54,750 nucleotides of DNA from an uncultured Litoreibacter sp. (GTDB lineage Bacteria > Pseudomonadota > Alphaproteobacteria > Rhodobacterales > Rhodobacteraceae). The position numbers were made by a program, and so were the translations under genes. Positions 24,426-31,967 of the stretch are shown here, piece after piece. The stretch covers positions 1-54,750 of the forward strand of contig CANNGL010000005.1 of NCBI GenBank assembly GCA_947504205.1, written 5' to 3'. The notes below the pieces were generated by a model, which was given only the letters and a program-made list of their open reading frames with translations, was not told the origin of the DNA and ran no database searches. Each line of letters begins with the position of its first letter. Within the stretch, counting starts at the first letter, position 1.

Positions 24426-24570
24426 GGGCGTGTTTGAGTGGTGCGCAGTTCGTATTGCGCCGCTCCTGCCCTGCTTCGTAAGCCTCGACGATACGATAGC
24501 AGGAGAACTCCAATTCGACCGGGTCGAGCTTGGCTCGGTAGAGGTGGGTAGCGAAAACGGTTTTCACCAT
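24403..24570 (-). pseudogene. Truncated copy of the TIGR02466 oxygenase
   Basis: 55 codons from ATG 24570. The first 36 (MVKTVFATHLYRAKLDPVEL then EFSCYRIVEAYEAGQE) align with the N-terminus of the oxygenase at 22363-22971 (FATRLYHSKLDGIDAAELEA, SCYSIYEDDEAGQ). Similarity then stops and the frame ends. All iron-binding residues are missing. It is a remnant of a duplicated or exchanged oxygenase gene, overlapping the end of the DM13 gene by 23 bases. Confidence 0.75.
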
Positions 24571-24804
24571 GGTTTCCTTCACCGTATTTTTTGATGAAGG
24601 AAACTGCACTCGTGCACGGCGGTTGTTTTCTGACCGAAAACGATGAGAGCAACACCCGATGCAATTTTGGTTGCACAAGTCAAAAGCGACAAGAAGCCAG
24701 AATAGTTAAACTAAAACGCCAGTGGTCTTTTTACGTCATTCGAGATTGAAATTCTTGTAATAGTATTTTAAGTAGTAATAGTAGTTATACGCTTGGAGTT
24801 CGAA
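24571..24804. other. AT-rich spacer upstream of the SeqA/RAMA-like gene
   Basis: About 230 bases with no gene, noticeably richer in A and T than the rest of the window (for example GTAATAGTATTTTAAGTAGT at 24757-24776). It probably contains the promoter of the following gene. The composition suggests recently acquired DNA. Confidence 0.45.
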
Positions 24805-25275
24805 ATGAAAAAGATTGAGATAGATTTTGAAGTTCACCAACTCATCGAAGCTGAGCGCAAAGGTTTTGAAGAGCCAGAGAACAATGCGCTTCGGCGTTTG
24901 CTAAAGCTTAAGGAGCATTCCAAGTCGCAGAATTGCGCTGGGAGCGAAAAGAAGGGCCGCGCATTCTTTGAAGAAGGTGTCGAAGTTCCTCATGGTACGC
25001 TGGCCAGAATGCGTTATCAACGCGGATCACAACTGTATACCGGCAGGTTCTTGGACGGCCAATTGGTGGCCGAAGGCAAGGCATACTCCTCTTTGTCTGC
25101 TGCGGCTTGCGACCTCGCGCGGACCAAAGATGGCAAAAAGACGAGCCTCAACGGATGGCTCTATTGGGAAATTCAACTTCCCGGGGCAGAGGATTGGACT
25201 CCGATCGACGACTTGAGGAGCAAAAGGTACGATGATCTGCTTGCTAAAATCGATCTCGAGGGCATCGAGTTGTGA
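24805..25275 (+). CDS. Protein with SeqA-like N-terminus and RAMA/DUF2924-like C-terminus
   Basis: A 156-residue protein. The first 35 residues (MKKIEIDFEVHQLIEAERKG, then FEEPENNALRRLLKL) resemble the dimerising N-terminus of SeqA and other small repressors. The C-terminal part (about 60-140) has EVPHGTLARMRY, AYSSLSAAACDLA, LNGWLYWEIQLPG and WTPIDDLR, the pattern of the RAMA/DUF2924 domain linked to DNA modification systems. It is probably a DNA-associated protein. ATG 24805 with GGAG upstream is preferred over a TTG at 24793. Codon use and AT-rich surroundings suggest transfer. Confidence 0.65.
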   Translation: MKKIEIDFEVHQLIEAERKGFEEPENNALRRLLKLKEHSKSQNCAGSEKKGRAFFEEGVEVPHGTLARMRYQRGSQLYTGRFLDGQLVAEGKAYSSLSAAACDLARTKDGKKTSLNGWLYWEIQLPGAEDWTPIDDLRSKRYDDLLAKIDLEGIEL

Positions 25276-25589
25276 AAACAGGTCTACGCTAAGGGCGGCG
25301 ACCGACCTGGAGGGCGCATGTGCTCTTGGTAATCAGCGTGATCCCTTCAAAGCATCCACGTCGCGCAAGACTGTGCGTGACATCGCCGATGCGCCCTCCG
25401 GGGGGAGGTCGGGCGCGGCCCGTTGGTGCCTCCGGGTGGGACATTTGAACAACCTGCCAAGAAACTGCGAAATAGGCCTTGCTTTGTTGCGTTTGGGGGG
25501 TTAGTGCACCCCCTCATTCACCTACTCCACTGGAATCAGGGTGACCTCACGCTTGAGGGCCTGCCGGTGATGTTGAAAGGACCAAGGCT
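25276..25589 (+). other. Gap before rpmC with strong RNA-like structure
   Basis: 314 bases without a gene. It holds the long hairpin at 25304-25410 and a GGGGG/CCCCC hairpin at 25496-25514. The sequence after it (TGACCTCACGCTTGAGGGCC) looks like the transcribed leader of rpmC. Since rplP is followed by a terminator, the promoter for rpmC and the whole spc segment should lie here. Confidence 0.5.
25304..25410. ncRNA. Candidate structured RNA element / leader
   Basis: A long-range stem: GACCT-GGAGGGCGCAT (25304-25319) pairs with ATGCGCCCTCC (25389-25399) and, after a GGGGGG bulge, AGGTC (25406-25410). The 69-base interior contains a second hairpin GTCGCGCA/TGCGTGAC (25360-25381). Sixteen pairs plus an 8-bp inner stem are unlikely by chance. 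It could be a small RNA, a leader element or terminal repeats of a decayed miniature element. Confidence 0.45.
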
Positions 25590-25799
25590 ATGAACGCCGC
25601 TGAACTACGCGATAAAACCGCGGACCAGCTTAATGAAGAGCTGGCATCGCTGAAGAAAGAGGCCTTCAACCTGCGCTTCCAGCAGGCCACAGGGCAGCTT
25701 GAAAACACTGCACGTATGCGCACGGTCAAACGTGACGCGGCGCGTGTGAAAACCATTCTGAACGAAAAAGCCCGTGCGGCTGCTGGGGAGGCTGAATAA
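25590..25799 (+). CDS. rpmC: 50S ribosomal protein L29
   Basis: A 69-residue L29, near the exit tunnel. [20 protein letters not shown] and [19 protein letters not shown] are the family core, and a short [20 protein letters not shown] tail follows. AAAGGACC lies before the ATG. It opens the spc segment after insert 2 and ends 1 base before rpsQ. Confidence 0.96.
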   Translation: MNAAELRDKTADQLNEELASLKKEAFNLRFQQATGQLENTARMRTVKRDAARVKTILNEKARAAAGEAE

Positions 25800-25800
25800 T

Positions 25801-26031
25801 ATGCCCAAGCGTATCCTTAATGGCGTCGTCACCAGTGACCAGAACGCGCAAACCGTCACCGTTTCGGTAGAGCGTCGCTTCAAGCACCCGCTGCTTCAGA
25901 AAACTGTTCGTAAGTCGAAGAAATATCGTGCTCACGACGAGAAAAACACATTCAAGGTCGGTGATGCAGTCCGCATTCAGGAATGCCCGCCGAAATCGAA
26001 GACGAAACGCTGGGAGGTGATTGCCGAGTAA
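25801..26031 (+). CDS. rpsQ: 30S ribosomal protein S17
   Basis: A 76-residue S17, a primary 16S rRNA-binding protein with OB fold. [20 protein letters not shown] and [19 protein letters not shown] are diagnostic. The ATG at 25801 follows the rpmC stop by one base; the longer frame from 25774 lies in the end of rpmC. Confidence 0.97.
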   Translation: MPKRILNGVVTSDQNAQTVTVSVERRFKHPLLQKTVRKSKKYRAHDEKNTFKVGDAVRIQECPPKSKTKRWEVIAE

Positions 26032-26044
26032 GGTAGTCACACCC

Positions 26045-26090
26045 GGTTTAATCGAAACCCTGGGGCACAGCCAAATGGCATAAGTCCCCA
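26045..26090 (+). promoter_or_regulatory. rplN leader with two hairpins
   Basis: The 77-base rpsQ-rplN spacer folds into GGTTT/AAACC (26045-26059, loop AATCG) and a two-part stem TGGGG/CCCCA enclosing GCC/GGC (26061-26090). Spacers elsewhere in this segment are 0-22 bases, so this one is likely a regulatory leader or processing site. Confidence 0.45.
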
Positions 26091-26108
26091 AAGGTCGGGA
26101 GAAACCAT

Positions 26109-26477
26109 ATGATCCAGATGCAGACCAATCTGGATGTTGCTGACAATAGCGGCGCGCGCCGTGTTCAGTGCATCAAGGTCCTGGGCGGTTCCAAACGCAA
26201 ATATGCCTCTGTGGGCGACGTCATCGTGGTGTCGGTCAAAGAGGCTATTCCGCGTGGTCGTGTGAAAAAGGGTGACGTGCGTAAAGCCGTCGTCGTGCGC
26301 ACTGCCAAGGAAGTCCGTCGTGAAGATGGCACCGCAATCCGTTTTGATCGGAATGCTGCCGTTATCCTCAACAACAACAACGAGCCAATCGGCACCCGGA
26401 TCTTTGGACCGGTTGTTCGTGAACTCCGCGCGAAGAACTTCATGAAGATCATCTCGCTGGCTCCGGAGGTACTGTAA
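26109..26477 (+). CDS. rplN: 50S ribosomal protein L14
   Basis: A 122-residue L14, at the subunit interface, the standard length. [20 protein letters not shown] and the central [17 protein letters not shown] are nearly invariant features. It lies 77 bases after rpsQ and one base before rplX. Confidence 0.98.
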   Translation: MIQMQTNLDVADNSGARRVQCIKVLGGSKRKYASVGDVIVVSVKEAIPRGRVKKGDVRKAVVVRTAKEVRREDGTAIRFDRNAAVILNNNNEPIGTRIFGPVVRELRAKNFMKIISLAPEVL

Positions 26478-26478
26478 G

Positions 26479-26784
26479 ATGGCCGCCAAGTTGAAAAAAG
26501 GCGACAAGGTCGTCGTGCTGACCGGCAAGGACAAGGGCAAGGAAGGGGCGATCACCTCTGTTGACCCGAAAGCCGGAAAAGCAATCGTGGATGGCCTCAA
26601 CATTGCCATTCGTCACGTCAAGCAGAGCCAGAACACCCAAGGTGGTCGCGTTCCGCAAGCAATGCCAATCGATCTTTCGAACCTGGCGATTGTCGATGCG
26701 AACGGTAAGCCGAGCCGGGTTGGCTTCAAAATGGATGGCGACAAGAAAGTGCGCTTTGCCAAAACCACGGGGGACGTGATCTGA
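26479..26784 (+). CDS. rplX: 50S ribosomal protein L24
   Basis: A 101-residue L24, an assembly initiator. The N-terminal KOW motif reads [40 protein letters not shown] in the middle is typical of the bacterial protein. It begins one base after the rplN stop, and its TGA overlaps the rplE ATG by one base. Confidence 0.98.
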   Translation: MAAKLKKGDKVVVLTGKDKGKEGAITSVDPKAGKAIVDGLNIAIRHVKQSQNTQGGRVPQAMPIDLSNLAIVDANGKPSRVGFKMDGDKKVRFAKTTGDVI

Positions 26785-27347
26785 TGCTCGATACAGCGAA
26801 TTATACCCCGCGCCTCAAGACGGTCTACAAAGACACGATCCGTGCCGCTCTGAAGGAAGAGTTTTCCTATAAGAACGACATGCAGATCCCGGCGCTTGAG
26901 AAAATCGTTCTCAACATCGGTTGTGGCGCAGAAGCTGTCAAAGACAGCAAGAAAGCCAAATCCGCTCAGGAAGATCTGACAGCGATTGCTGGTCAGAAGG
27001 CCATGGTGACACGCGCCAAGAAATCCATCGCGGGTTTCCGGGTTCGTGAGGAAATGCCACTGGGTGCGAAAGTGACCTTGCGCGGCGACCGGATGTTCGA
27101 ATTTCTCGACCGTCTGATCACCATTGCGATGCCACGTATCCGCGACTTCCGCGGCGTATCCGGCAAAAGCTTCGACGGTCGTGGCAACTATGCCATGGGC
27201 CTGAAAGAGCACATGGTTTTCCCAGAGATCGACTTTGACAAGATCGACGAGAACTGGGGCATGGACATCATCATATGCACCACCGCATCCACCGACGCTG
27301 AAGCAAAGAGCCTGTTGAAAGCCTTCAACATGCCTTTCACCAGCTGA
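26784..27347 (+). CDS. rplE: 50S ribosomal protein L5
   Basis: A 187-residue L5 that binds 5S rRNA in the central protuberance. [26 protein letters not shown]-like [19 protein letters not shown] and [17 protein letters not shown] are conserved segments. It is coupled to rplX by a one-base overlap. Confidence 0.98.
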   Translation: MLDTANYTPRLKTVYKDTIRAALKEEFSYKNDMQIPALEKIVLNIGCGAEAVKDSKKAKSAQEDLTAIAGQKAMVTRAKKSIAGFRVREEMPLGAKVTLRGDRMFEFLDRLITIAMPRIRDFRGVSGKSFDGRGNYAMGLKEHMVFPEIDFDKIDENWGMDIIICTTASTDAEAKSLLKAFNMPFTS

Positions 27348-27368
27348 TCGCGGACAGGAGAATTAGAC

Positions 27369-27674
27369 ATGGCTAAAAAAGCAATGATCGAACGCGAGAA
27401 GAAGCGGGAGCGTCTGGTGAAGAAATACGCCGCCAAACGCGCAGCCCTGCTGGAAATCGCAAATGACCAAGACAAGCCAATGGAAGAGCGTTTCAAAGCG
27501 CGTCTGAAACTGGCTGAACTGCCGCGCAACAGCTCGGCAACCCGTCTCCACAACCGCTGCCAGCTCACCGGTCGCCCACACGCTTACTATCGTAAGCTGA
27601 AGGTGTCTCGGATCGCGCTGCGGGATCTTGGCTCCATGGGCCAAATCCCCGGTCTCGTGAAATCAAGCTGGTAA
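27369..27674 (+). CDS. rpsN: 30S ribosomal protein S14
   Basis: A 101-residue long-form S14. The zinc-binding CxxC pairs of the short form are absent; only one Cys occurs ([20 protein letters not shown]). The C-terminus [14 protein letters not shown] is standard. AGGAG lies 12 bases before the ATG. It lies between rplE and rpsH. Confidence 0.97.
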   Translation: MAKKAMIEREKKRERLVKKYAAKRAALLEIANDQDKPMEERFKARLKLAELPRNSSATRLHNRCQLTGRPHAYYRKLKVSRIALRDLGSMGQIPGLVKSSW

Positions 27675-27686
27675 GGAGAGTATGAT

Positions 27687-28079
27687 ATGACTGATCCTAT
27701 CGCTGATATGCTCACCCGGATCCGCAACAGCCAGTTGCGTGGCAAGTCGACGGTGGAAACACCGGCGTCGAAACTGCGCGCCTGGGTGCTCGATGTGCTG
27801 AAAGACGAAGGCTACATCCGCGGCTACGAGAAAACGACTGGCAAGGACGGACATCCTGCTTTGTCGATCGAGCTGAAATACTACGAAGGCACTCCTGTTA
27901 TTCGCGAACTCAAGCGGGTCTCCAAGCCCGGCCGTCGCGTTTACATGGGCGTCAAGGACATTCCAGTGGTTCGTCAGGGCCTGGGCGTGTCGATTGTCTC
28001 CACACCGCAAGGTGTGATGTCGGATGCAAATGCTCGCGCCAAAAACGTTGGTGGCGAAGTGCTTTGCACCGTCTTCTAA
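27687..28079 (+). CDS. rpsH: 30S ribosomal protein S8
   Basis: A 130-residue S8, a central 16S binder and the translational repressor of the spc operon in enterobacteria. [20 protein letters not shown] at the start and [18 protein letters not shown] near the end are typical. AAGGAGAG precedes it. Confidence 0.98.
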   Translation: MTDPIADMLTRIRNSQLRGKSTVETPASKLRAWVLDVLKDEGYIRGYEKTTGKDGHPALSIELKYYEGTPVIRELKRVSKPGRRVYMGVKDIPVVRQGLGVSIVSTPQGVMSDANARAKNVGGEVLCTVF

Positions 28080-28089
28080 GGAGGGTTTC

Positions 28090-28623
28090 ATGTCTCGTAT
28101 TGGTAAAAAACCGGTCGATCTGCCCTCTGGTGTAGAAGCGTCCGTTTCCGGTCAGACCGTTTCGGTCAAAGGCCCGAAAGGTCAGCGCAGCTTCACCGCG
28201 ACGGATGATGTGACCATCAAAGTCGACGGCAATGTCGTGACTGTCGAACCACGCGGCAAGTCCAAGCGTGCGCTTCAGCAGTGGGGCATGTCCCGCACAA
28301 TGGTTGCCAATCTGGTGACTGGCGTGACGGACGGCTTCAAGAAAGAGCTTGAAATCAACGGCGTTGGCTACCGGGCACAGATGCAGGGCAACATCCTGAA
28401 GCTGAACCTCGGTCTGTCTCATGACGTGAATTTCGAAGTGCCGGAGGGTGTCACTGTGACTGCCCCGAAGCAGACCGAAATCGTTGTTGAAGGCGCTGAT
28501 GAGCAACTCGTTGGTCAGGTCGCGGCAAATATCCGCGCCTGGCGGAAGCCGGAGCCCTACAAGGGCAAGGGCATCAAGTACAAAGACGAGTATATCTTCC
28601 GCAAAGAAGGGAAGAAGAAATAA
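28090..28623 (+). CDS. rplF: 50S ribosomal protein L6
   Basis: A 177-residue L6, near the factor-binding site. [20 protein letters not shown] at the start and [20 protein letters not shown] at the end are classic. ATG 28090 follows AAGGAGG directly after the rpsH stop; the longer frame from 28024 runs through rpsH. Its TAA overlaps the rplR ATG by one base. Confidence 0.98.
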   Translation: MSRIGKKPVDLPSGVEASVSGQTVSVKGPKGQRSFTATDDVTIKVDGNVVTVEPRGKSKRALQQWGMSRTMVANLVTGVTDGFKKELEINGVGYRAQMQGNILKLNLGLSHDVNFEVPEGVTVTAPKQTEIVVEGADEQLVGQVAANIRAWRKPEPYKGKGIKYKDEYIFRKEGKKK

Positions 28624-28982
28624 TGGCTAACAACAAACGCACCTTGTTCCTCAAGCGCCGTCTGCGCGTGCGGAACAAACTTCGCAAGGTGAATGCAGGG
28701 CGTCCACGTCTGAGCGTTCATCGTTCGAACAAGAACATCTCGGTTCAACTGATCGATGATGTGAATGGCGTGACGCTTGCGTCGGCTTCCAGCCTTGAAA
28801 AAGGTCTGGGTGTCGTGGGCAAGAACAACATTGAAGCTGCGACCAAGGTTGGAGCCGAGATTGCCAAACGCGCCAAGAAAGCCGGTGTTGAAGAAGCTTA
28901 CTTCGACCGTGGCGGCTTCCTGTTCCACGGTAAGGTGAAGGCTCTGGCCGACGCTGCCCGTGAAGGTGGCCTGAAACTCTAA
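28623..28982 (+). CDS. rplR: 50S ribosomal protein L18
   Basis: A 119-residue L18 that binds 5S rRNA with L5. The basic N-terminus [20 protein letters not shown] and [16 protein letters not shown] are diagnostic, as is the terminal [17 protein letters not shown]. The 147-base gap to rpsE contains a REP pair, unusual inside the spc segment. Confidence 0.98.
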   Translation: MANNKRTLFLKRRLRVRNKLRKVNAGRPRLSVHRSNKNISVQLIDDVNGVTLASASSLEKGLGVVGKNNIEAATKVGAEIAKRAKKAGVEEAYFDRGGFLFHGKVKALADAAREGGLKL

Positions 28983-28992
28983 ACGACGGTGC

Positions 28993-29049
28993 GGTGCGCA
29001 TGAACGCGCACCCTACCACCCACCCGTAGGGTGCGCGTTCATGCGCACC
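28993..29049. repeat. BIME-like perfect inverted pair of REP hairpins between rplR and rpsE
   Basis: The unit at 28993-29016 is identical to those at 2338 and 17708. A perfect inverted copy is at 29026-29049, beginning GTAG. They are separated by nine bases (CACCCACCC), so the whole 57 bases form a 24-bp perfect inverted repeat. In RNA this could fold as one long stem or two hairpins. Confidence 0.85.
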
Positions 29050-29129
29050 TTCGATGACCGGGGAGCGATCAGGCTCACTGCGGTTGGACAACCGGGCTGA
29101 AACGCCCACGACAACAAAGGACTGCCAAC

Positions 29130-29708
29130 ATGGCAAGAGAACCAGGACGGGGCCGCCGCGATCGCGACGAGAACCCGGAATTTCAGGATCGCTTGGTTGC
29201 AATCAACCGCGTTTCCAAAACAGTAAAAGGCGGTAAGCGCTTTGGCTTCGCAGCCCTCGTCGTCGTTGGCGACCAGAAGGGCCGTGTGGGCTTTGGCAAA
29301 GGTAAAGCCAAAGAGGTGCCAGAAGCGATCCGCAAGGCAACTGAACAAGCCAAGCGCCAGATGGTCCGCGTACCGCTGCGTGAAGGCCGCACGCTGCACC
29401 ACGATGTCGAGGGCCGTCACGGCGCCGGCAAGGTGGTCATGCGCACAGCGCCAACAGGTACTGGTATCATCGCCGGTGGTCCAATGCGGGCCGTCTTCGA
29501 GATGCTGGGCGTTCAGGACGTTGTTGCGAAGTCCATCGGCTCGCAAAACCCTTACAACATGATCCGTGCTACATTGAACGGCCTGACCCGCGAGGCCTCT
29601 CCTCGTATGGTCGCACAGCGCCGTGGCAAGAAAGTCGCCGACATCCTGCGCACCGCTGATGCGCCGAAGGTTGATGGCGAACAAGCACCCGTCGTCGAGG
29701 AGGCTTGA
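29130..29708 (+). CDS. rpsE: 30S ribosomal protein S5
   Basis: A 192-residue S5, a fidelity protein at the mRNA entry and decoding site. The N-terminal basic stretch [20 protein letters not shown], the dsRNA-binding-like [20 protein letters not shown] and the [18 protein letters not shown] loop are typical. AAAGGAC precedes the start. The C-terminal tail ([17 protein letters not shown]) is acidic. Confidence 0.98.
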   Translation: MAREPGRGRRDRDENPEFQDRLVAINRVSKTVKGGKRFGFAALVVVGDQKGRVGFGKGKAKEVPEAIRKATEQAKRQMVRVPLREGRTLHHDVEGRHGAGKVVMRTAPTGTGIIAGGPMRAVFEMLGVQDVVAKSIGSQNPYNMIRATLNGLTREASPRMVAQRRGKKVADILRTADAPKVDGEQAPVVEEA

Positions 29709-29713
29709 GCACA

Positions 29714-29902
29714 ATGGCAAAAACCATCGTTGTAAAACAGATCGGAAGCCCGATCCGCCGCCCCGCCAAACAGCGTGCCACGCTTGTTGGTCTGGGCCTG
29801 AACAAGATGCACAAGACCCGTGAGCTGGAAGACACCCCTTCCGTACGCGGCATGGTCGACAGCATCCCGCACCTCGTCGAGATCGTCGAAGAGCGCGGCT
29901 AA
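29714..29902 (+). CDS. rpmD: 50S ribosomal protein L30
   Basis: A 62-residue L30, near the normal size. [20 protein letters not shown] and [20 protein letters not shown] are characteristic. ATG 29714 is preferred; an in-frame TTG at 29705 lies next to the rpsE stop. It is normally followed by rplO, but here a REP element, a terminator and two accessory genes intervene. Confidence 0.96.
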   Translation: MAKTIVVKQIGSPIRRPAKQRATLVGLGLNKMHKTRELEDTPSVRGMVDSIPHLVEIVEERG

Positions 29903-29908
29903 GTGCAC

Positions 29909-29930
29909 GTGGGGTGAAACCCCACCCTAC
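29909..29930 (+). repeat. REP-like hairpin repeat after rpmD
   Basis: Arms GTGGGGT/ACCCCAC around GAA, followed by CCTAC (GTAGG on the other strand). It begins 6 bases after the rpmD stop. Same design as the other repeats but with a different stem. Confidence 0.65.
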
Positions 29931-29940
29931 AATGATTTGG

Positions 29941-29974
29941 AAACCCCGGTCGATAGGCCGGGGTTTTCTTTTTT
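29941..29974 (+). terminator. Intrinsic terminator after rpmD
   Basis: Stem AAACCCCGG (29941-29949) / CCGGGGTTT (29958-29966), followed by TTCTTTTTTC. A strong terminator that ends the rpmC-rpmD segment. Confidence 0.9.
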
Positions 29975-30019
29975 CGGAAATTCGGCGACGTTCAGGTGGA
30001 ATTTTTGACGAGGATTACC

Positions 30020-30430
30020 ATGAAACGTTCTTTTGTTCTGCTCGCTGTGCTCGCCGGTGCTTTTGCATCTCCTCTGAGCGCGGACACTACCAAACTTGAA
30101 ATCATTCCAGACGAAAACGCCGCTGGTTTGCTTTGGTCCTCCAGTTTTCAACGTATTGATGGATCGACCTGTGCCTGGATCGAGTTTGAGGCAGGACAAC
30201 CCACGCGACTGATCTATGATAACTCGGTGGGCCTGTGCCGGAACGATCCTCCGGAAGCGCCGCAGGGCGTCTATGAATTTTCCGGTGTCAAAGGCGATCG
30301 TTTGCAGTTTTCAGGTGCCGATTTCGATATCGAGAAAAACACGGGCTCAATGGTGAGCGGAAGCTGGAACCATGTGAGCTACAATTCTGCCTTCAAGGCC
30401 GACAACGTAGTTTTTCGGCGGTTGAAGTAA
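30020..30430 (+). CDS. Small exported protein of unknown function
   Basis: A 136-residue protein with a clear Sec signal peptide (MKRSFVLLAVLAGAFASPLS, cleavage near residue 21). The mature part is predicted mainly beta, with two Cys residues (GSTCAWIEF and VGLCRND) that could form a disulfide. I do not recognise the family. ATG 30020 gives a standard signal peptide; a longer start at 29996 does not. It sits alone between the rpmD terminator and the convergent VWA gene. Confidence 0.75.
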   Translation: MKRSFVLLAVLAGAFASPLSADTTKLEIIPDENAAGLLWSSSFQRIDGSTCAWIEFEAGQPTRLIYDNSVGLCRNDPPEAPQGVYEFSGVKGDRLQFSGADFDIEKNTGSMVSGSWNHVSYNSAFKADNVVFRRLK

Positions 30431-30465
30431 GCGCCAAAACGAGTGCGACAGGCTGAACCCCGCCG

Positions 30466-31194
30466 TCAGGCTGGAGAGGGGTGGGTCTTCAAGGCGAGCA
30501 AGTTGCCAATCAGCGCGCAACCCAGTGTGTCTTGCAGTGCGGCAACCAGTTCCTCCACCGTGTCTGTGGACACAAACGTGCCGCCGGTTTCGTCTGCGAG
30601 GCAGCGGGCGACCGTGGTGGAGGTGTGGGGGTCCTGTTCGGGGTTGTTCCAGGCGAAAAAGTCGACCACGGCGCGGAAGCCTATGACATGCACGGTCAGA
30701 TCTGCGGCCTTGGCGCTGAGTTCGGCGGCCAGAGTGCAGGGGCGCCCGCCGCAGGTTTCGTTGCCATCCGTGACCAGAACGATGACGCCCGGCTGGGTGC
30801 GGTAGTTCAGGGTGTCGGCGGCTTGTGCCACAGCGGCTGTGAGCGGTGTGAGGCCGTCGGGTCGAAGCGCGTTGACCTCGGCAATTACGGGCTCGGCCGC
30901 GCGTGTCTGAGGGCCAAACCGAAGATCGATGCCCGTACAGCTGCTGTCGCCGCCGGGGCCGTAGGTCAGAAGGCCAATCCGCCGGAAGGCTTCGACACGG
31001 GGCAACACGCGGGCGATGGCCTGGCGCGCTTCGACAATACGGGTGGCATCGCCGGTGTCAAAATTGATCTCAGACATGGAGCTCGAACCATCAAAGACGA
31101 TCATTGCGTCTTTGGCGCACTCTATCGAGGCGCTGACGGGGGTTGCGGCCATTAAGATCGATAAGGCGGCAGCGAGTGTGATGCGGTTCGACAT
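30466..31194 (-). CDS. Exported von Willebrand factor type A domain protein
   Basis: A 242-residue protein with a signal peptide (about 1-22) and one VWA domain. The metal-ion-dependent adhesion site is intact: DGSSS at 35-39, a Thr in DGLTPLTAAV and Asp in LVTDGNETCGG. Several Cys residues in the mature part suggest disulfides. VWA proteins mediate protein-protein contacts; the partner is unknown. ATG 31194 gives the signal peptide; an upstream ATG at 31215 is possible. Its 5' end faces away from rplO, leaving a 195-base divergent spacer. Confidence 0.85.
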   Translation of the reverse strand: MSNRITLAAALSILMAATPVSASIECAKDAMIVFDGSSSMSEINFDTGDATRIVEARQAIARVLPRVEAFRRIGLLTYGPGGDSSCTGIDLRFGPQTRAAEPVIAEVNALRPDGLTPLTAAVAQAADTLNYRTQPGVIVLVTDGNETCGGRPCTLAAELSAKAADLTVHVIGFRAVVDFFAWNNPEQDPHTSTTVARCLADETGGTFVSTDTVEELVAALQDTLGCALIGNLLALKTHPSPA

Positions 31195-31389
31195 ACCTGA
31201 AATCTTACACCGCAATCGGCTGTAGGAAAGACAGGATCGGCGCCATATATGTGATCAACTGCACTCTTGCGCGTGCGCGAGGCCTCGCTTATACGCCTCC
31301 GGTGGCCTTGTGCTACTGATTCAAAAACAAGAAACGCCGCGTTTGCCCTCTTTCGCTTCATGGGGCAGTTCCGGCAAAGGAGAAGCGAC
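31195..31389 (+). promoter_or_regulatory. Divergent spacer: VWA gene / rplO
   Basis: 195 bases separating the VWA start from rplO. Because the upstream ribosomal segment ends in a terminator, the promoter of rplO-secY-adk must be here or run through from further upstream. GCAAAGGAGAAG at 31375-31386 is a good ribosome binding site. I cannot assign -35/-10 boxes with confidence. Confidence 0.4.
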
Positions 31390-31860
31390 ATGAAACTGCA
31401 TGAACTGCGGGACAATCCCGGAGCCGTAAAATCCAAGAAACGTGTGGGCCGTGGTCCAGGGTCTGGCAAAGGTAAGACTGCCGGACGTGGTATCAAAGGT
31501 CAGAAATCCCGTTCGGGTGTAGCGCTGAATGGCTATGAAGGCGGGCAAATGCCGCTTTACATGCGCCTGCCAAAGCGCGGCTTCAACAAGCCAAACCGTA
31601 AGAAATTCGCTGTTGTGAATCTTGGCCTGATCCAGAAATTCGTCGATGAGAAGAAACTGGACGCCAAAAAAGAGATCACAGAAGACGTTCTGGTTGAAAG
31701 CGGCCTTGTGCGTCGCAAGCTGGACGGCGTGCGCATCCTCGCCAAAGGTGAGATCAGCGCGAAACTGAAGCTGAACGTCACTGGCGCTTCCAAATCAGCC
31801 GTTGAGGCTGTGGAAAAAGCGGGTGGTACGCTCACAGTCGCGGCAGCCGCAGCGGAATAA
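31390..31860 (+). CDS. rplO: 50S ribosomal protein L15
   Basis: A 156-residue L15, a late-assembly 23S binder. [40 protein letters not shown] and [15 protein letters not shown] are signature regions. ATG 31390 follows AAAGGAG; the longer frame to 31267 has no protein-like N-terminus. The 107-base gap to secY contains a very stable hairpin. Confidence 0.98.
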   Translation: MKLHELRDNPGAVKSKKRVGRGPGSGKGKTAGRGIKGQKSRSGVALNGYEGGQMPLYMRLPKRGFNKPNRKKFAVVNLGLIQKFVDEKKLDAKKEITEDVLVESGLVRRKLDGVRILAKGEISAKLKLNVTGASKSAVEAVEKAGGTLTVAAAAAE

Positions 31861-31904
31861 CCTTGTGAGGGGCGGCAGCGCTCCTTACATATTCTAAAGT
31901 TTTC

Positions 31905-31940
31905 CGGCGCCGCGACAGGGAGACCTGCTTCGCGGCGCTG
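31905..31940 (+). promoter_or_regulatory. Strong GNRA-capped hairpin in the rplO-secY spacer
   Basis: Stem GCGCCGCGA-CAGG (31907-31919) pairs with CCTG (31924-31927) and TCGCGGCGC (31930-31938), with a GAGA tetraloop and a two-base CT bulge. The stem extends by a G-U and a C-G pair. No U tract follows, so it is not a standard terminator. It ends 28 bases before the secY ATG. A regulatory leader, protein-binding site or RNase processing site is likely. Confidence 0.55.
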
Positions 31941-31967
31941 CACATATAAGAGACAGGGAACATCCCC

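Noticed and set aside
28993-29049. Inverted repeat between rplR and rpsE as a terminator
   Set aside because: No T run follows either hairpin, and the same units recur elsewhere in both orientations, so a REP/BIME pair is the better explanation.
2338-29930. CRISPR array made of the repeated hairpins
   Set aside because: The copies are kilobases apart, not regularly spaced, and there are no spacers or cas genes.
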